A stretch of 59,174 bases of DNA from Planctomycetia bacterium (GTDB taxonomy: Bacteria; Planctomycetota; Planctomycetia; Pirellulales; UBA1268). Numbering within the stretch: position 1 is the first letter of the stretch; each line of letters opens with the position of its first letter. The stretch is taken from positions 9,983 through 69,156 of the forward strand of contig BJHK01000019.1 of the NCBI GenBank assembly GCA_014192425.1, given 5' to 3'. Position numbers and translations under genes: made by a program. Under the pieces are notes generated by a model. It worked only from the letters and a program-made list of their open reading frames with translations, did no database searches and was not told where the DNA came from. Below are positions 50,453 through 59,174 of the stretch, piece by piece.

Positions 50453-51148
50453 CTACACCAGCCCCAGCCGCGACACCGTGATCGCGCCGCCGAAGCACAG
50501 GGCCACGTCCCCCTGTGCCATCCGCGGCCGCTCGTGGTAGTTCGCCGCATACCGCCAGCCCTCGTCCGTCATCCGGTAGCCGAGCGCGAATGGCGACGCA
50601 TCGACCGGGCACTCGACGATCGGCGGCGGCCCCATGCCCTCCGGCGGGTCGGGGAGGTTCACATTCCAGAGCGATCCGGCGGCAGGTGCCTCTCCCCCCA
50701 GTGGCAACGTTGAAAACACCAACTCCAGCCAGGTCGCGGCCCGCTCCCAGTCGATATCGCCCCCCGACCGCCGGTAATGCGAGGCTGCCACGGCGATCCG
50801 CCCGTGGAGCGCGGCCTCGCGGGCCGCGGCCACCGTCCCCGAATGGTGGATGTCGGCGCCGAGGTTGCCGCCGGCGTTGATCCCGGAGAGCACGAGCGTC
50901 GCGTCGGGCGCGAGTTCCGCCAGCGCGATCCGCACGCAGTCGGCCGGCGTGCCGGTCACGGCGAACCGGCCCGGGCCGGCCGGAATCACCCGCAGCGGCC
51001 GGTCGGTGGTGACCCGATGCCCGCAGCCGGAATGCGGGTCCACCGGGGCCACCACCACGCACGCGCGGCCAAGCCGGGCCGCCGCGACCGCCAGCGCCTC
51101 GAGGCCCGGCGCGTCGATGCCGTCGTCGTTGGTCAACAGGATCCGCAC
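50453..51148 (-). CDS. surE: 5'/3'-nucleotidase SurE
   Basis: This 231-aa phosphatase acts on nucleoside monophosphates and short polyphosphate. It starts at a GTG ([20 protein letters not shown]), giving the typical SurE beginning with metal-binding NDDG. GTPADCVRIAL (~92), LVLSGINAGGNLGADIHHSG (~105) and VAAAREAALHGRIAVAAS follow. The GTG at 51148 lies within the end of the purine nucleoside phosphorylase gene, which overlaps it by 16 bp, so the two are coupled in one nucleotide-salvage operon. Confidence 0.93.
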   Translation of the reverse strand: MRILLTNDDGIDAPGLEALAVAAARLGRACVVVAPVDPHSGCGHRVTTDRPLRVIPAGPGRFAVTGTPADCVRIALAELAPDATLVLSGINAGGNLGADIHHSGTVAAAREAALHGRIAVAASHYRRSGGDIDWERAATWLELVFSTLPLGGEAPAAGSLWNVNLPDPPEGMGPPPIVECPVDASPFALGYRMTDEGWRYAANYHERPRMAQGDVALCFGGAITVSRLGLV

Positions 51149-52059
51149 GTCGCCACTCCCTTCCGTTCGCGGGCCAGCGCCGCGAGCACCCCCCACACGC
51201 CGTCGCCGGCGGCGGCCGCCATCCGGCAGACGTCCTCGGCGTCCGTCGTGCCGGCCGCATCCGGATTGGCGACGTTCGTGACCACCGAGCAGACCACCAC
51301 CTGCATCCCCAGCGCCGCCGCGGCCACGACCTCCGGCACCGTCGACATGCCGACGACATCGGCCCCGAGCTGACGCAGCATCCGATACTCGGCCCGCGTC
51401 TCGTAGCTCGGCCCGCGCAGGAATGCATACACGCCGCGCCGCGCCGGCATGCCGAGGCCGCGGATCGCCGCCAGCGCCAGCGTCGCGGCCTCGTGATCGT
51501 AGCAACCGTCGAGCGGCGCCGCCGCGGAGGCATCCCCAGGCACAGCGACCGACTCCGCCCGCGCCGGATTCTCCAGCAGCGGCCGCGTCCACGGCTCGCG
51601 GACGAGATCGACGTGATCGGTGACCACCACGATCTCGCCGACGTGCATGTCCGGCCGCAGCCCGCCCGATGCGTTCGTGATCAGGAGCGTCCTCACGCCG
51701 AGGGCGGCGAGCAGTTCGACGCCGCGGACGAGCATCTCGGGCGGCCGCCCCTCGTAGCCATGCACGCGGCCCTCGAGGGCGACGACGCCCGCCCCGTACA
51801 GCGTGCCGCAGGCGATCCGCCCGGCGTGGCCGGTGGCCGTCGACGCCGCCAGCCACCCGGTGGCGGCCGCCGGCAGCGACCAGGCCGCGGTGAGCCGGCC
51901 GGCGAGGCTGCCCAGCCCTGTGCCGAGGATCACGCCGATTTCGCCGCGACCGCCCCCGGCGGCGAGCACCCTCGCGGCCGCCGCATGGGCTCCGGCCCGG
52001 GGCCTGCCGCCGCCGCGACGCGCCCCCTTTGCCCGCTCATGAAAATCATACACACTCAT
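51133..52059 (-). CDS. Purine nucleoside phosphorylase (trimeric type)
   Basis: This 308-aa enzyme is predicted to split purine nucleosides with phosphate. It shows [20 protein letters not shown] (phosphate loop), [13 protein letters not shown] (~100), [20 protein letters not shown] (~128), [20 protein letters not shown] (~208) and [20 protein letters not shown] (~235). These are the hallmarks of the PunA/DeoD2-like trimeric class. It lies upstream of surE with a short overlap. It is divergent from dapA, with a 104-bp gap. Confidence 0.92.
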   Translation of the reverse strand: MSVYDFHERAKGARRGGGRPRAGAHAAAARVLAAGGGRGEIGVILGTGLGSLAGRLTAAWSLPAAATGWLAASTATGHAGRIACGTLYGAGVVALEGRVHGYEGRPPEMLVRGVELLAALGVRTLLITNASGGLRPDMHVGEIVVVTDHVDLVREPWTRPLLENPARAESVAVPGDASAAAPLDGCYDHEAATLALAAIRGLGMPARRGVYAFLRGPSYETRAEYRMLRQLGADVVGMSTVPEVVAAAALGMQVVVCSVVTNVANPDAAGTTDAEDVCRMAAAAGDGVWGVLAALARERKGVATCGSC

Positions 52060-52163
52060 GTCCGCATACCCGTGCCCGCGACCGCCCGGGCGGCCGGTTC
52101 GCCGCCCCCGGCCTCGAGCCGCGAAGCCGGGTCGGACGACAGAATAAGGAAGGAATCGATTTC

Positions 52164-53072
52164 ATGCCCACCCGCGCCGAGAAGTTCGCCGGTCTGTCGG
52201 TCGCCATCGTCACCCCGTTCCGCGACGGCGCGATCGACTCGGTGCGGCTCCGCGAGCAGATCGAGTTCCAGGTGTCAGCCGGAACCACCTGCATCTGCCC
52301 GGTGGGCACGACCGGCGAGTCGCCCACCCTCACGCACGCCGAGCACGAGCGCGTGATCGCCGAGAGTGTCGAGGCCGCTGCCGGTCGGCTCCTCGTCATG
52401 CCCGGCACGGGGAGCAACTCCACCGCCGAGGCGGTGCGGCTCACGAAGTTCGCCGCCCGGGCGGGCGCCGACGCGGCCCTCGTCGTCGGCCCCTACTACA
52501 ACCGGCCCACGCAGCAGGGGATCTACGAGCACTTCAAGGCGATCGCCGAGGCGGTCGAGATCCCGATCTGCGTCTACAACATCCCCGCCCGTACCGGCCG
52601 CAACATCGAGCCTGAGACGATCATCCGCCTCGCCGAGGTTCCCGGCATCGCCATGGTCAAGGAGGCGACCGGCTCGATGGACCAGGCCTCGCAACTGATC
52701 GCGGCCACGGATCTCACGCTCCTTTCCGGCGACGACAGCATGACGCTGCCGCTCTTGGCGATCGGCGGCCGGGGCGTGATTTCGGTGGTCGGCAACCTCG
52801 TGCCGGCCGACATGAAGCAGCTCTGCGACGCCTTCGATGCTGGCGATCTGGCCGGCGCCCAGGCCCTGCACCGCCGTCTCTTCGGCCTGTGCCGCGATCT
52901 CCTCGGCCTGGCGAGTAACCCGATCCCGATCAAGGCCGCGCTGGCGATGCTCGGCCGCGACACGGGGGAGGTTCGGCTCCCGCTGGTGCCGCTGGAGCCG
53001 GCGCTGGCCCACAAGCTCCGCGGAGTGCTCGCGGCCTATGGGCTGCGGATCGCCCACGCGCTGCCGGTCTGA
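52164..53072 (+). CDS. dapA: 4-hydroxy-tetrahydrodipicolinate synthase
   Basis: This 302-aa TIM-barrel aldolase condenses pyruvate and aspartate semialdehyde in lysine/diaminopimelate synthesis. It starts [20 protein letters not shown]. Visible motifs are [12 protein letters not shown] (~48), [20 protein letters not shown] (~108), [16 protein letters not shown] (Tyr, ~138) and [11 protein letters not shown] (Schiff-base Lys, ~166). A strong AAGGAAGG stands 10 bases before the ATG. It is convergent with the beta-RFAP synthase gene. Confidence 0.94.
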   Translation: MPTRAEKFAGLSVAIVTPFRDGAIDSVRLREQIEFQVSAGTTCICPVGTTGESPTLTHAEHERVIAESVEAAAGRLLVMPGTGSNSTAEAVRLTKFAARAGADAALVVGPYYNRPTQQGIYEHFKAIAEAVEIPICVYNIPARTGRNIEPETIIRLAEVPGIAMVKEATGSMDQASQLIAATDLTLLSGDDSMTLPLLAIGGRGVISVVGNLVPADMKQLCDAFDAGDLAGAQALHRRLFGLCRDLLGLASNPIPIKAALAMLGRDTGEVRLPLVPLEPALAHKLRGVLAAYGLRIAHALPV

Positions 53073-53091
53073 ATCTCCGCCGTGGGGCGGC

Positions 53092-54150
53092 TCACTCCAG
53101 TTCCCGGAGCACCGCCCCCTGCTGGTCGAACCGCGCGATCAGCACCTCGTGGTGTTCCGTGAGGCCGAGCCGCTCCATGACGCTCAACAGCGTGCCGGCG
53201 CTGGCGACCGACTCGCAGCAGGCCATCACGGCCGGCCCCCAACTGCTCTGCGCGGCCCCGACGACGCCGAGTTCGCCGAGCAGGTCGATCAGTCCCGCCG
53301 TCGCCTCCGCGTGGGGCAGCGCCCGCGATACCTCGGCGAACGGCTGCCCGGCGAGCAGGCCGTAGCTACGGACCGCGCGGCTGAACTCGGCGAACCGTCC
53401 CTCGACCGCCGCGGGCAGCATTTCCAACAGCGCGATGCGGGCGAGCTCCGCCGTGATCTCCGTCGGCATGGGAGACAGCTGGGCGAACGCCTTCTTCTCC
53501 GCGTCGCCCGAGAGTCCGCTCATGCCGCGGGCGATGATCAGCACGCAGCGCCACTCGGAGGGGAGACGGACCCGGGCGACGAGCGGTGAAAAATCTTCGG
53601 TCCCTCCGGCCGCGGCCTGTTCGGGCAGCCGCCCCGCCTCGACGATCAGGCCGCCGCGGGCGAAGCCGTGCACGCCGACGCAGGAGCGCCGACCGCGGCC
53701 CACGACGCGGGCCAGTTCGAAGGCGGCCCCCGATTCGAACGTCCACTCATGTTCGGAGGCATCGACGGGCGGCTCGCCGGGATGCCGCGGCCCGGCCGTT
53801 GCCTGGTCGTTCGCCTCCGGCCGGGCCAGATGACGGATGCCGGCCGCCACGGCGAGTCCGAGCTGCGTGCCGCTCCCCAGCCCCACGTGGCCGCGGGGCG
53901 CCGTCCGCACGTCGATCGAGTACGACTCGTGCAGGCCCCAGGCCTGCACGCACGTCCGCGCGAATCCCAGCGCCCGCTCGGCCTCGTGTCCCCGGGCCTC
54001 GAGCCGCAGCGACTTGCCGACGCGGACGTGCACACCGGGCCGATCGATCATCACGCCGATGCCGCCGAAGGCCCGCGCTGCGGCCATGCCGAACGACATC
54101 AGCCCGAGGTGCAGTCGGGCGGGCGTGCGGACTTCGACCACGGTCGGCAT
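53092..54150 (-). CDS. Beta-ribofuranosylaminobenzene 5'-phosphate synthase (GHMP fold)
   Basis: This 352-aa enzyme is predicted to join p-aminobenzoate and PRPP, the first committed step of tetrahydromethanopterin synthesis. It starts MPTVVEVRTPARLHLGLMSF, the family's PxRLHxGL beginning. It shows RAFGGIGVMIDRPG (~30), the GHMP-type loop APRGHVGLGSGTQLGLAVAA (~80), CVGVHGFARGGLIVEAG (~155) and SWGPAVMACC near the end. The ATG at 54150 fits the family; a TTG one codon upstream is less likely. It lies next to a DUF447 gene and a DHPS-like gene, both known companions in planctomycete and methylotroph C1 clusters. Confidence 0.9.
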   Translation of the reverse strand: MPTVVEVRTPARLHLGLMSFGMAAARAFGGIGVMIDRPGVHVRVGKSLRLEARGHEAERALGFARTCVQAWGLHESYSIDVRTAPRGHVGLGSGTQLGLAVAAGIRHLARPEANDQATAGPRHPGEPPVDASEHEWTFESGAAFELARVVGRGRRSCVGVHGFARGGLIVEAGRLPEQAAAGGTEDFSPLVARVRLPSEWRCVLIIARGMSGLSGDAEKKAFAQLSPMPTEITAELARIALLEMLPAAVEGRFAEFSRAVRSYGLLAGQPFAEVSRALPHAEATAGLIDLLGELGVVGAAQSSWGPAVMACCESVASAGTLLSVMERLGLTEHHEVLIARFDQQGAVLRELE

Positions 54151-54188
54151 CAATGCGTCCTGTCAGCGGCGGGGAACGGAAGCCACCA

Positions 54189-54809
54189 TCATAGCCTCGG
54201 TCCCGCCGCGGCCGATGCCCCGCAGTCCGGCCGCCAGCGGGCGGCAGCCGTCCGACACAGGACCGCGAACGCCTCGTGTTCGCGCGGCCCGCCCGTCTTG
54301 GAGACGAGCGGCTCGAGGCCCCGCAGCGCCGGCCCCGGATCGGCCGCCTCCGGCAGGTGCAGCCGGGTGACGAGGATCGCCGCCTCGACCACGGCGTGGG
54401 CGGCGCGGTTGAAGCCGAGGAACGGCCGGCCGTGATGCTCGGCCACCACGCGGGCCTCGAGCCGCTCCCGCGCGGTCGAGCGGTCGGCCTCCGCGATGGC
54501 GAACTCATACGCCACGCAGGCGTCGTCGAGCAGCCAGCCGCGCACGCGGGTCGCGGGCCGGGCGGCGGGTGGCGGCGCGGCGACGCCGGCCACGACCCGG
54601 GCGAGGAGCAGGACGTCGTCGATGACGTGAAACACCCCCTCCGCGCAGCGGGCCAGGTTGGCGGCCGTCTGGCTTCCGGCGAACGGCCGGAGTGACAGCC
54701 GGGCGATCCTCCCGGCGGCCCGCTCCGCGTCGTCGATCCACGGACCCATCGCCGCCACGTGCATGCTGCCGGCCGCGTCGCAGGTCGTCACCAGTCCCTC
54801 GAGGATCAT
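54189..54809 (-). CDS. DUF447 protein, H4MPT-linked
   Basis: This 206-aa protein begins MILEGLVTTCDAAGSMHVAA and has HVAAMGPWIDD (~18). It also shows RLSLRPFAGSQTAANLARCA (~40), FHVIDDVLLLARVVAG and RPFLGFNRAAHAVVEAAILV (~130), which match the DUF447 (flavin-reductase-like fold) family. It is found in the tetrahydromethanopterin gene sets of methylotrophs and planctomycetes. Its precise reaction is not established. It shares direction with the beta-RFAP synthase gene (38-bp gap) and is divergent from the DHPS-like gene. Confidence 0.82.
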   Translation of the reverse strand: MILEGLVTTCDAAGSMHVAAMGPWIDDAERAAGRIARLSLRPFAGSQTAANLARCAEGVFHVIDDVLLLARVVAGVAAPPPAARPATRVRGWLLDDACVAYEFAIAEADRSTARERLEARVVAEHHGRPFLGFNRAAHAVVEAAILVTRLHLPEAADPGPALRGLEPLVSKTGGPREHEAFAVLCRTAAARWRPDCGASAAAGPRL

Positions 54810-54948
54810 GACGGGCAGTCTCCCCCGGCCAGCGCCGCTTTCGCAACCGCACCCTGCGGCGCCGCGGCGCCGTGCGCGATCCCGCGCTCCCACGGGCGAC
54901 AACACGGCCGTTCTTGAATCGCGCGATCCGCCGCAAATAGACTGTTGA

Positions 54949-56406
54949 ATGGTCCTCGGACCGCTGGAATTCCGCCGCGTGACCGCCCTCCAACCGCACA
55001 TCCATTTCGTCACCGGCCGCCTCGCCGAGCACTCGCTGCGGCAGGTGCTCGAGCGGCTCGCCCCGCGGGTCGGCTTCGCCTTCAGCGTGCAGGTGCTCAA
55101 CATCACCGTGGCGGCGCTGATGACGACACCCTGGATCGCCCGCCGCCTCGCCGTGCCGGCTGAGGCCGACCGGGTGATCATCCCCGGCGGCTGCCAGGGG
55201 CCCCTCGACGTCTTCGCCGCCGCGACGCCGCTGCCGGTGGACCGCGGCCCCGAGGATCTGCGCCGGCTCGACGAGTTCTTCGGCCAGCAGTCCCGCGACC
55301 TCGCCGACTACGGCCGCCACGACATCGAGATCATCGCCGAGATCAACCACGCCCCGCGGCTCGCGGCCGCCGACCTGCTCGCCGAGGCCCGCCGGCTGGC
55401 CGCCGACGGCGCCGACCGGATCGACGTCGGCTGCGACCCGGGCGCGGTCTGGGCGGGCGTCGGCGACGCGGTGCGGATGCTCGTCGCCGAGGGTTTTCGG
55501 GTTTCGATCGACAGCTTCGAGCCGCGCGAGATCGCCGCCGCCACCCGGGCCGGGGCGAGCCTCGTGCTCTCGGTCAACTCCACGAACGTCGCCGCCGCCC
55601 CCGACTGGGGCTGCGCGGTGGTGGTCGTGCCCGACGTGCCCGCCACGCTCGAGGGCTTCGACGACACGTTCGACAGGCTTCGCGCCGCCGGTGTCGCCTG
55701 CCGGCTCGATCCCGTCCTCGAGCCGATCGGCTTCGGGTTCGCGGCCAGCCTCGGCCGCTACCTCGATGTCCGGCGCCGCCATCCCGACGCCGAGATGATG
55801 ATGGGCATCGGCAACCTCACCGAGCTTACCGACGTCGATTCCGCCGGCGTCAACGCCCTGCTCATCGGCTTCTGCCAGGAGACCGGCATCCGCTCCGTGC
55901 TCACCACGCAGGTGATCCACTGGGCGCGAAGCAGCGTCCGCGAATGCGCCCTCGCCCGGGCCCTCGCCTGGCACGCCGTCACGCATCGCACGCTCCCCAA
56001 GCACGTCGAGCCGCGGCTGGTGACCCTGCGGTCGGGCGCGCCGCAGGCCCACGGCGACGCGGTGCTCGACGGCCTCGCGGCCGCGATCCGCGACCCGAAC
56101 TTTCGGATCTTCGCCGAGCGCGGCGAGATCCACCTCGTGGGCGCGGGGCTGCATCTCCACGCCCGCGATCCGTTCGCGCTGTTCGAGCAACTCGGGGCCG
56201 CCGGCCGCACCGACGTCGACCCGTCGCACGCCTTCTATCTTGGCTACGAGATGGCGAAGGCCGTGACGGCGATCACGCTGGCCAAGGACTACCGCCAGGA
56301 CCAGGCGCTCGACTGGGGGCATCTGACGCAGCCCGAGATCGCCCACGGCCCGTCCCGCGCCGCGGCGGCCGTCGCCGGGGCCCGCCCCGCCGAGGAGCCG
56401 CGATGA
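54949..56406 (+). CDS. Dihydropteroate synthase-like protein (DUF6513 N-domain), H4MPT cluster
   Basis: This 485-aa protein carries an N-terminal DUF6513 part (IHFVTGRLAEHSLRQVLERL) and a pterin-binding TIM barrel like DHPS: IIAEINHAPRL (~125), ADGADRIDVGCDPG (~152), VSIDSFEPREIAAATRAGAS (~185) and LVLSVNSTN. Proteins of this type occur in methylotroph C1 clusters and are thought to take part in making the methanopterin-type cofactor. The next gene, pabB, starts in an ATGA overlap with its stop, so it is the first gene of a pab operon. Confidence 0.85.
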   Translation: MVLGPLEFRRVTALQPHIHFVTGRLAEHSLRQVLERLAPRVGFAFSVQVLNITVAALMTTPWIARRLAVPAEADRVIIPGGCQGPLDVFAAATPLPVDRGPEDLRRLDEFFGQQSRDLADYGRHDIEIIAEINHAPRLAAADLLAEARRLAADGADRIDVGCDPGAVWAGVGDAVRMLVAEGFRVSIDSFEPREIAAATRAGASLVLSVNSTNVAAAPDWGCAVVVVPDVPATLEGFDDTFDRLRAAGVACRLDPVLEPIGFGFAASLGRYLDVRRRHPDAEMMMGIGNLTELTDVDSAGVNALLIGFCQETGIRSVLTTQVIHWARSSVRECALARALAWHAVTHRTLPKHVEPRLVTLRSGAPQAHGDAVLDGLAAAIRDPNFRIFAERGEIHLVGAGLHLHARDPFALFEQLGAAGRTDVDPSHAFYLGYEMAKAVTAITLAKDYRQDQALDWGHLTQPEIAHGPSRAAAAVAGARPAEEPR

Positions 56407-58034
56407 CGTCCCCCGCCAGCGCGCACCCGTGGATCACCCGCCGGTTCTTCACGGCCTCGGGCTGCCTCGTCGCGGAGACGGCCGCCGACGTGACGCCCGA
56501 CGTGGTGTTTCAGCGTCTCGCCGCGCTGCCCCACCTGCTGTTCCTCGACAGCGCCCAGCCCGACGCCGCGACGCCTGCATCAGCCGCCGCGGTGGCACCC
56601 GGCGCAACTGGCCGGCCGGCCGCCCCGCGGCTCGACCGCTGGTCGTTCGTGGCGGCCGACCCGATCCATTCGCTACGGATCGACGCCGCCGCCGCGCCGG
56701 CGGAAGACGCCACCCGACTGTCCGGCGCGTTCGCAACGCTCCGCGGGCTGCTCGCCGACTTCGCCTGCCCGACGATCCCGGGCCTGCCGCCGTTCCAGGG
56801 AGGCGTGGCCGGGTTCATCTCCTACGAGTGCGGCCTCGTCCGGCTCGGCATCCCCGCGCCGGCCGGCAGCCAGGTGCCGCGGCTCTCGCTCCATGCCTAC
56901 GACGTGGTCTTCGCCTACGACCACGACCTGCGGCGCGGCTGGTTCATCTCGCAGGGCGTGCCCGCCCGCGGCCCGGTGGCACGGCGTGGCCGGGCTGCGG
57001 AACGCCTCGCCGTCATGCTCGCCGCGGCGGATGCGCGAGGCGACTTCCCGCCGCCACCGCGCGGCGCCGCGTCCACCACCCCGGCCGTGCTGCCGGCGGC
57101 GTTCGCCCATCCGCTGCCCTCGCGGCCTGGCGTGTTCGCCACCCACACGCCGGCCTCCTACCGCGACATGGTCCGGTCCGGCATCGACTTCGTCCGCGCC
57201 GGCGACATGTTCCAGGTCAACCTCGCCCAGCACTTTTCCCTCGCGGTCGACGTCGATCCGGTCACCCTGCACCTGGCCGCGCGGCGCACCAATCCTGCCC
57301 CGTTCGCCGCCTGCTTCGACCTCGGCGACGCGGCGATCGTGAGCATGTCGCCGGAGCGGTTCCTGCAGGTGTCGCGCGGCGTGGTGCGGATGCACCCGAT
57401 CAAGGGCACGCGCCGGATCGTGTCGCTCCCCGAGGCCGACCTGTTCGCGGGGGACGACCTCGAGGCGAGCGGCAAGGACCGGGCCGAGAACGTCATGATC
57501 GTCGATCTGATCCGCAACGACCTGGCCCGCGTCTGCACCGCGGAAAGCGTCCGCGTCGAGGCCCTCTGCCGGCTGGAGCGCTACCGCTACGTGCAGCACC
57601 TCGTGTCGATCGTGGCCGGCCGGCTCGCCCCGGGCTGCGGCCCGCTGGATGCGATCGAGGCGGCGATCCCCGGCGGCAGCGTGACCGGGGCCCCGAAGCA
57701 CCGCGCCTGCGAGATCATCGACGCGCTCGAGCCCGTCGCCCGCGGCGTCTACTGCGGCTCGCTGGGCTACATCGGCTTCGACGGCACGGCCGACTTCAAC
57801 CTCCTGATCCGCACGTTCGTGGTCGGGCCGGGGACGATCAGTTTCGCGGCCGGGGGCGGGATCACGGCGGCGAGCGATCCGGCCGCGGAACATGCCGAGT
57901 CGCTCCACAAGGCGGAGGGCCTGCTGCGCGTGCTCGACGCCGTCGGCCTCGGCGGCCACGCCGCGCCGCTGCCGGCCGCCACGGCCGACGGCCTGCCCGA
58001 CGCTCCCTCGCCGCCGCGCGAGGCCACGTCATGA
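56403..58034 (+). CDS. pabB: Aminodeoxychorismate synthase component I
   Basis: This 543-aa chorismate-utilising enzyme makes 4-amino-4-deoxychorismate for p-aminobenzoate, using ammonia from PabA. Domains: Anth_synt_I N-terminal (~30-170; GGVAGFISYECGLVRLG) and the chorismate-binding C-terminal (~240-500). Key motifs: IDFVRAGDMFQVNLAQHFSL (~262), PERFLQVSRG, IKGTRRI (~335), DRAENVMIVDLIRNDLARVC (~360) and the end IPGGSVTGAPKHRACEII (~423). A TrpE role is possible, but the position with PabA and methanopterin genes favours PabB. It overlaps the gene before by 4 bp and the gene after by 4 bp. Confidence 0.9.
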   Translation: MTSPASAHPWITRRFFTASGCLVAETAADVTPDVVFQRLAALPHLLFLDSAQPDAATPASAAAVAPGATGRPAAPRLDRWSFVAADPIHSLRIDAAAAPAEDATRLSGAFATLRGLLADFACPTIPGLPPFQGGVAGFISYECGLVRLGIPAPAGSQVPRLSLHAYDVVFAYDHDLRRGWFISQGVPARGPVARRGRAAERLAVMLAAADARGDFPPPPRGAASTTPAVLPAAFAHPLPSRPGVFATHTPASYRDMVRSGIDFVRAGDMFQVNLAQHFSLAVDVDPVTLHLAARRTNPAPFAACFDLGDAAIVSMSPERFLQVSRGVVRMHPIKGTRRIVSLPEADLFAGDDLEASGKDRAENVMIVDLIRNDLARVCTAESVRVEALCRLERYRYVQHLVSIVAGRLAPGCGPLDAIEAAIPGGSVTGAPKHRACEIIDALEPVARGVYCGSLGYIGFDGTADFNLLIRTFVVGPGTISFAAGGGITAASDPAAEHAESLHKAEGLLRVLDAVGLGGHAAPLPAATADGLPDAPSPPREATS

Positions 58035-58711
58035 TCGTCGTGCTCGACAACCGCGACAGTTTTGTTTTCAACCTGGCCCGCTATTTCCGGCTTCTCGGCG
58101 TGGAGACGGCGGTGCTGCCGAGCCATGCCACGAGCGTCGCCGACCTGCATCGGATGGCTCCGCAGGCGCTCGTGATCTCACCCGGCCCGTGCACGCCGGC
58201 GGAGGCGGGCTGCTCGGTGGAGGCGGTGCGGGCGTTTCGCGGCCTGGTGCCCATGCTCGGCGTGTGCCTCGGGCACCAGGCGATCGCGGCGGCGCTCGGC
58301 GGCAGCGTGGTCGTGGCCGCGGAGCCGGTGCATGGCCGCACGAGCCCGGTCCACCACGACGCCGTGAACCTGTTCGCGGGGATTCCCAGTCCGCTCACCG
58401 CCTGCCGCTATCACTCTCTCGTGGTCGCCGCCGAACCGCTTCCGGACGGCCTCGAGGTGACGGCCCGGGACGACCGAGGGACGATCATGGCCATCGCCGA
58501 CGAGCGGCGTGGGGTCTACGGCGTCCAGTTTCACCCGGAGTCGATCCTCACCCGGCACGGCTTCCGGCTGCTGGCGAATTTCCTGGAGCGGGCCGGCGTG
58601 CCGCACCACGGCCACCGTGCGGCCCTGCTCGACGAGGACGTCGCCCGGCAGGCGGAGGGACCAGCCGGCGACGACACGCTCGCGGCTCCGCCGAAGATCG
58701 TGACGTTTTGA
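58031..58711 (+). CDS. pabA: Aminodeoxychorismate synthase component II (glutamine amidotransferase)
   Basis: This 226-aa class I glutamine amidotransferase feeds ammonia to PabB. It starts MIVVLDNRDSFVFNLARYFR. It shows SPGPCTPAEAG (~50), the nucleophile elbow MLGVCLGHQAIAAALGG (~77, Cys) and YGVQFHPESILT (~163), which provides the catalytic His and Glu. The last ~30 residues are an unusual Ala/Asp-rich extension. The ATG overlaps the pabB stop. The two genes together with the DHPS-like gene form an operon that supplies p-aminobenzoate. Confidence 0.93.
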   Translation: MIVVLDNRDSFVFNLARYFRLLGVETAVLPSHATSVADLHRMAPQALVISPGPCTPAEAGCSVEAVRAFRGLVPMLGVCLGHQAIAAALGGSVVVAAEPVHGRTSPVHHDAVNLFAGIPSPLTACRYHSLVVAAEPLPDGLEVTARDDRGTIMAIADERRGVYGVQFHPESILTRHGFRLLANFLERAGVPHHGHRAALLDEDVARQAEGPAGDDTLAAPPKIVTF

Positions 58712-58950
58712 CGGCCGGGCAGGCCGACTGCCATGCGCGGCCACCGACCACGGCCTGCCCACTCGCGCGGCAGCCAATGCACGCATTCCGCGCGGTTCTG
58801 TCGCGACGGGCCCGGGATGCCAAAATGTTTTTGTTTCCCGACCGGCTTGGAAAACCACGTCTTCCTCGGGAATTTTCCCGGTTCAGGGAGTGACGACGAA
58901 CTGGACTGTGCGGGGCATCTCATGTCCGGCACGCACTTTGCATTTCTCAT
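58712..58950. other. Region after pabA, no gene seen
   Basis: No convincing coding sequence or RNA motif is visible here. Frames on the opposite strand lack any recognisable domain. A terminator for the pab operon is expected but not clear. Confidence 0.4.
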
Positions 58951-59156
58951 CTTCTGGAAGGTCGCGGTGATGATCGCGACCCCGCAACAAGCCAGAAGGG
59001 TGCTCCGTGGCTTGGGCGAGCGATCCGCCTTCGCTCGCCCAAGCCCGGACATCTGGCTTGAGCGCTTCGGCGGCCATCCTGGCCCGCCGAAGCTTGTCGG
59101 CCGATGCAAACGCCGAGGGTTTGCATGGCCGACTGGACGCCGCATCGTGCGGCGTC
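58951..59156. ncRNA. Chain of strong hairpins, candidate structured RNA or mobile-element end
   Basis: Five consecutive stem-loops fill about 205 bases. (1) An outer stem CTTCTGG/CCAGAAG (58951-58957, 58992-58998) encloses an inner stem GGTCGCG/CGCGACC (58960-58981). (2) GCTTGGGCGAGCG/CGCTCGCCCAAGC at 59010-59044. (3) GCTTCGGCGG/CCGCCGAAGC at 59064-59093. (4) GTCGGCCGATGCAAAC/GTTTGCATGGCCGAC at 59096-59133, with one bulged base. (5) GACGCCGCA/TGCGGCGTC at 59136-59156. I know no family with exactly this layout. It could be transcribed after pabA, be independent, or be a DNA hairpin array. The strand is unknown, and the element may run beyond the window end. Confidence 0.5.
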
Positions 59157-59174
59157 TCGGGTTCTCGCCCAACT

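Overview
The window looks like a piece of a planctomycete chromosome, probably Pirellulales-like. It is very GC-rich. It carries an FHA-domain ABC exporter, a secreted protein with the planctomycete-type CAAGACHG haem-like motif, an H4MPT (methanopterin-type C1 carrier) gene cluster beside pabA/pabB, and intergenic DNA rich in hairpins. No 16S rRNA or ribosomal marker is present, so this placement is an inference.

The layout is a defence/mobile island of about 38.6 kb set between ordinary chromosome genes. On the left (1-2553) lie the start of an FHA-FHA-ABC-ABC2 transporter and the first ~40 codons of a histone-deacetylase-family gene. That gene breaks off inside a decayed large serine recombinase (2550-3366), which I take as the left edge of the island. 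Remnants of toxin-antitoxin genes follow. On the right the island ends at an intact tRNA-Pro(GGG) gene (41154-41228). A 31-bp copy of the tRNA 3' end is repeated 643 bp away, enclosing a DUF4160/DUF2442 pair.

Within the island, 4.5-19 kb holds a DISARM/Druantia-like set: a 1736-aa DEAD/DUF1998 helicase with a C-terminal nuclease-like domain, an SNF2-type helicase that overlaps it by 4 bp, and a 1388-aa N6-adenine methyltransferase. An antisense HEPN pair interrupts the set, and a low-GC pair (TIR protein plus small membrane protein) follows it. From 19 to 40.5 kb there is a repetitive, shuffled array. A GmrSD-like (DUF262/DUF1524) gene occurs twice as near-identical direct repeats 11.9 kb apart. 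Each copy is followed by a different cargo (RloA/RloB in one, a DUF3800 nuclease in the other). Each cargo is followed by a DUF4011-helicase-endonuclease-GreA-like gene (one cut after 34 codons, one intact) and then Mrr-like sequence. Traces of an Mrr-like gene appear at five places, only one intact. A short REP-like element occurs five times, often exactly at gene breakpoints. Between the two GmrSD copies lie a membrane lipase/OLD ATPase/basic-protein operon and a nucleotidyltransferase/TIM-barrel pair that I cannot assign to a named system.

From 41.3 kb to the end the genes are housekeeping: HpaI-type aldolase, pyrF, CBS-domain family II pyrophosphatase, ndk, a haem-motif protein, a Nudix hydrolase, ftsH, a Dabb protein, a DUF4143 ATPase, surE, a purine nucleoside phosphorylase and dapA. 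They are followed by the H4MPT cluster (beta-RFAP synthase, DUF447, a DHPS-like protein) leading into pabB-pabA, which supply the p-aminobenzoate that beta-RFAP synthase uses. The last 250 bases form a chain of strong hairpins with no gene.
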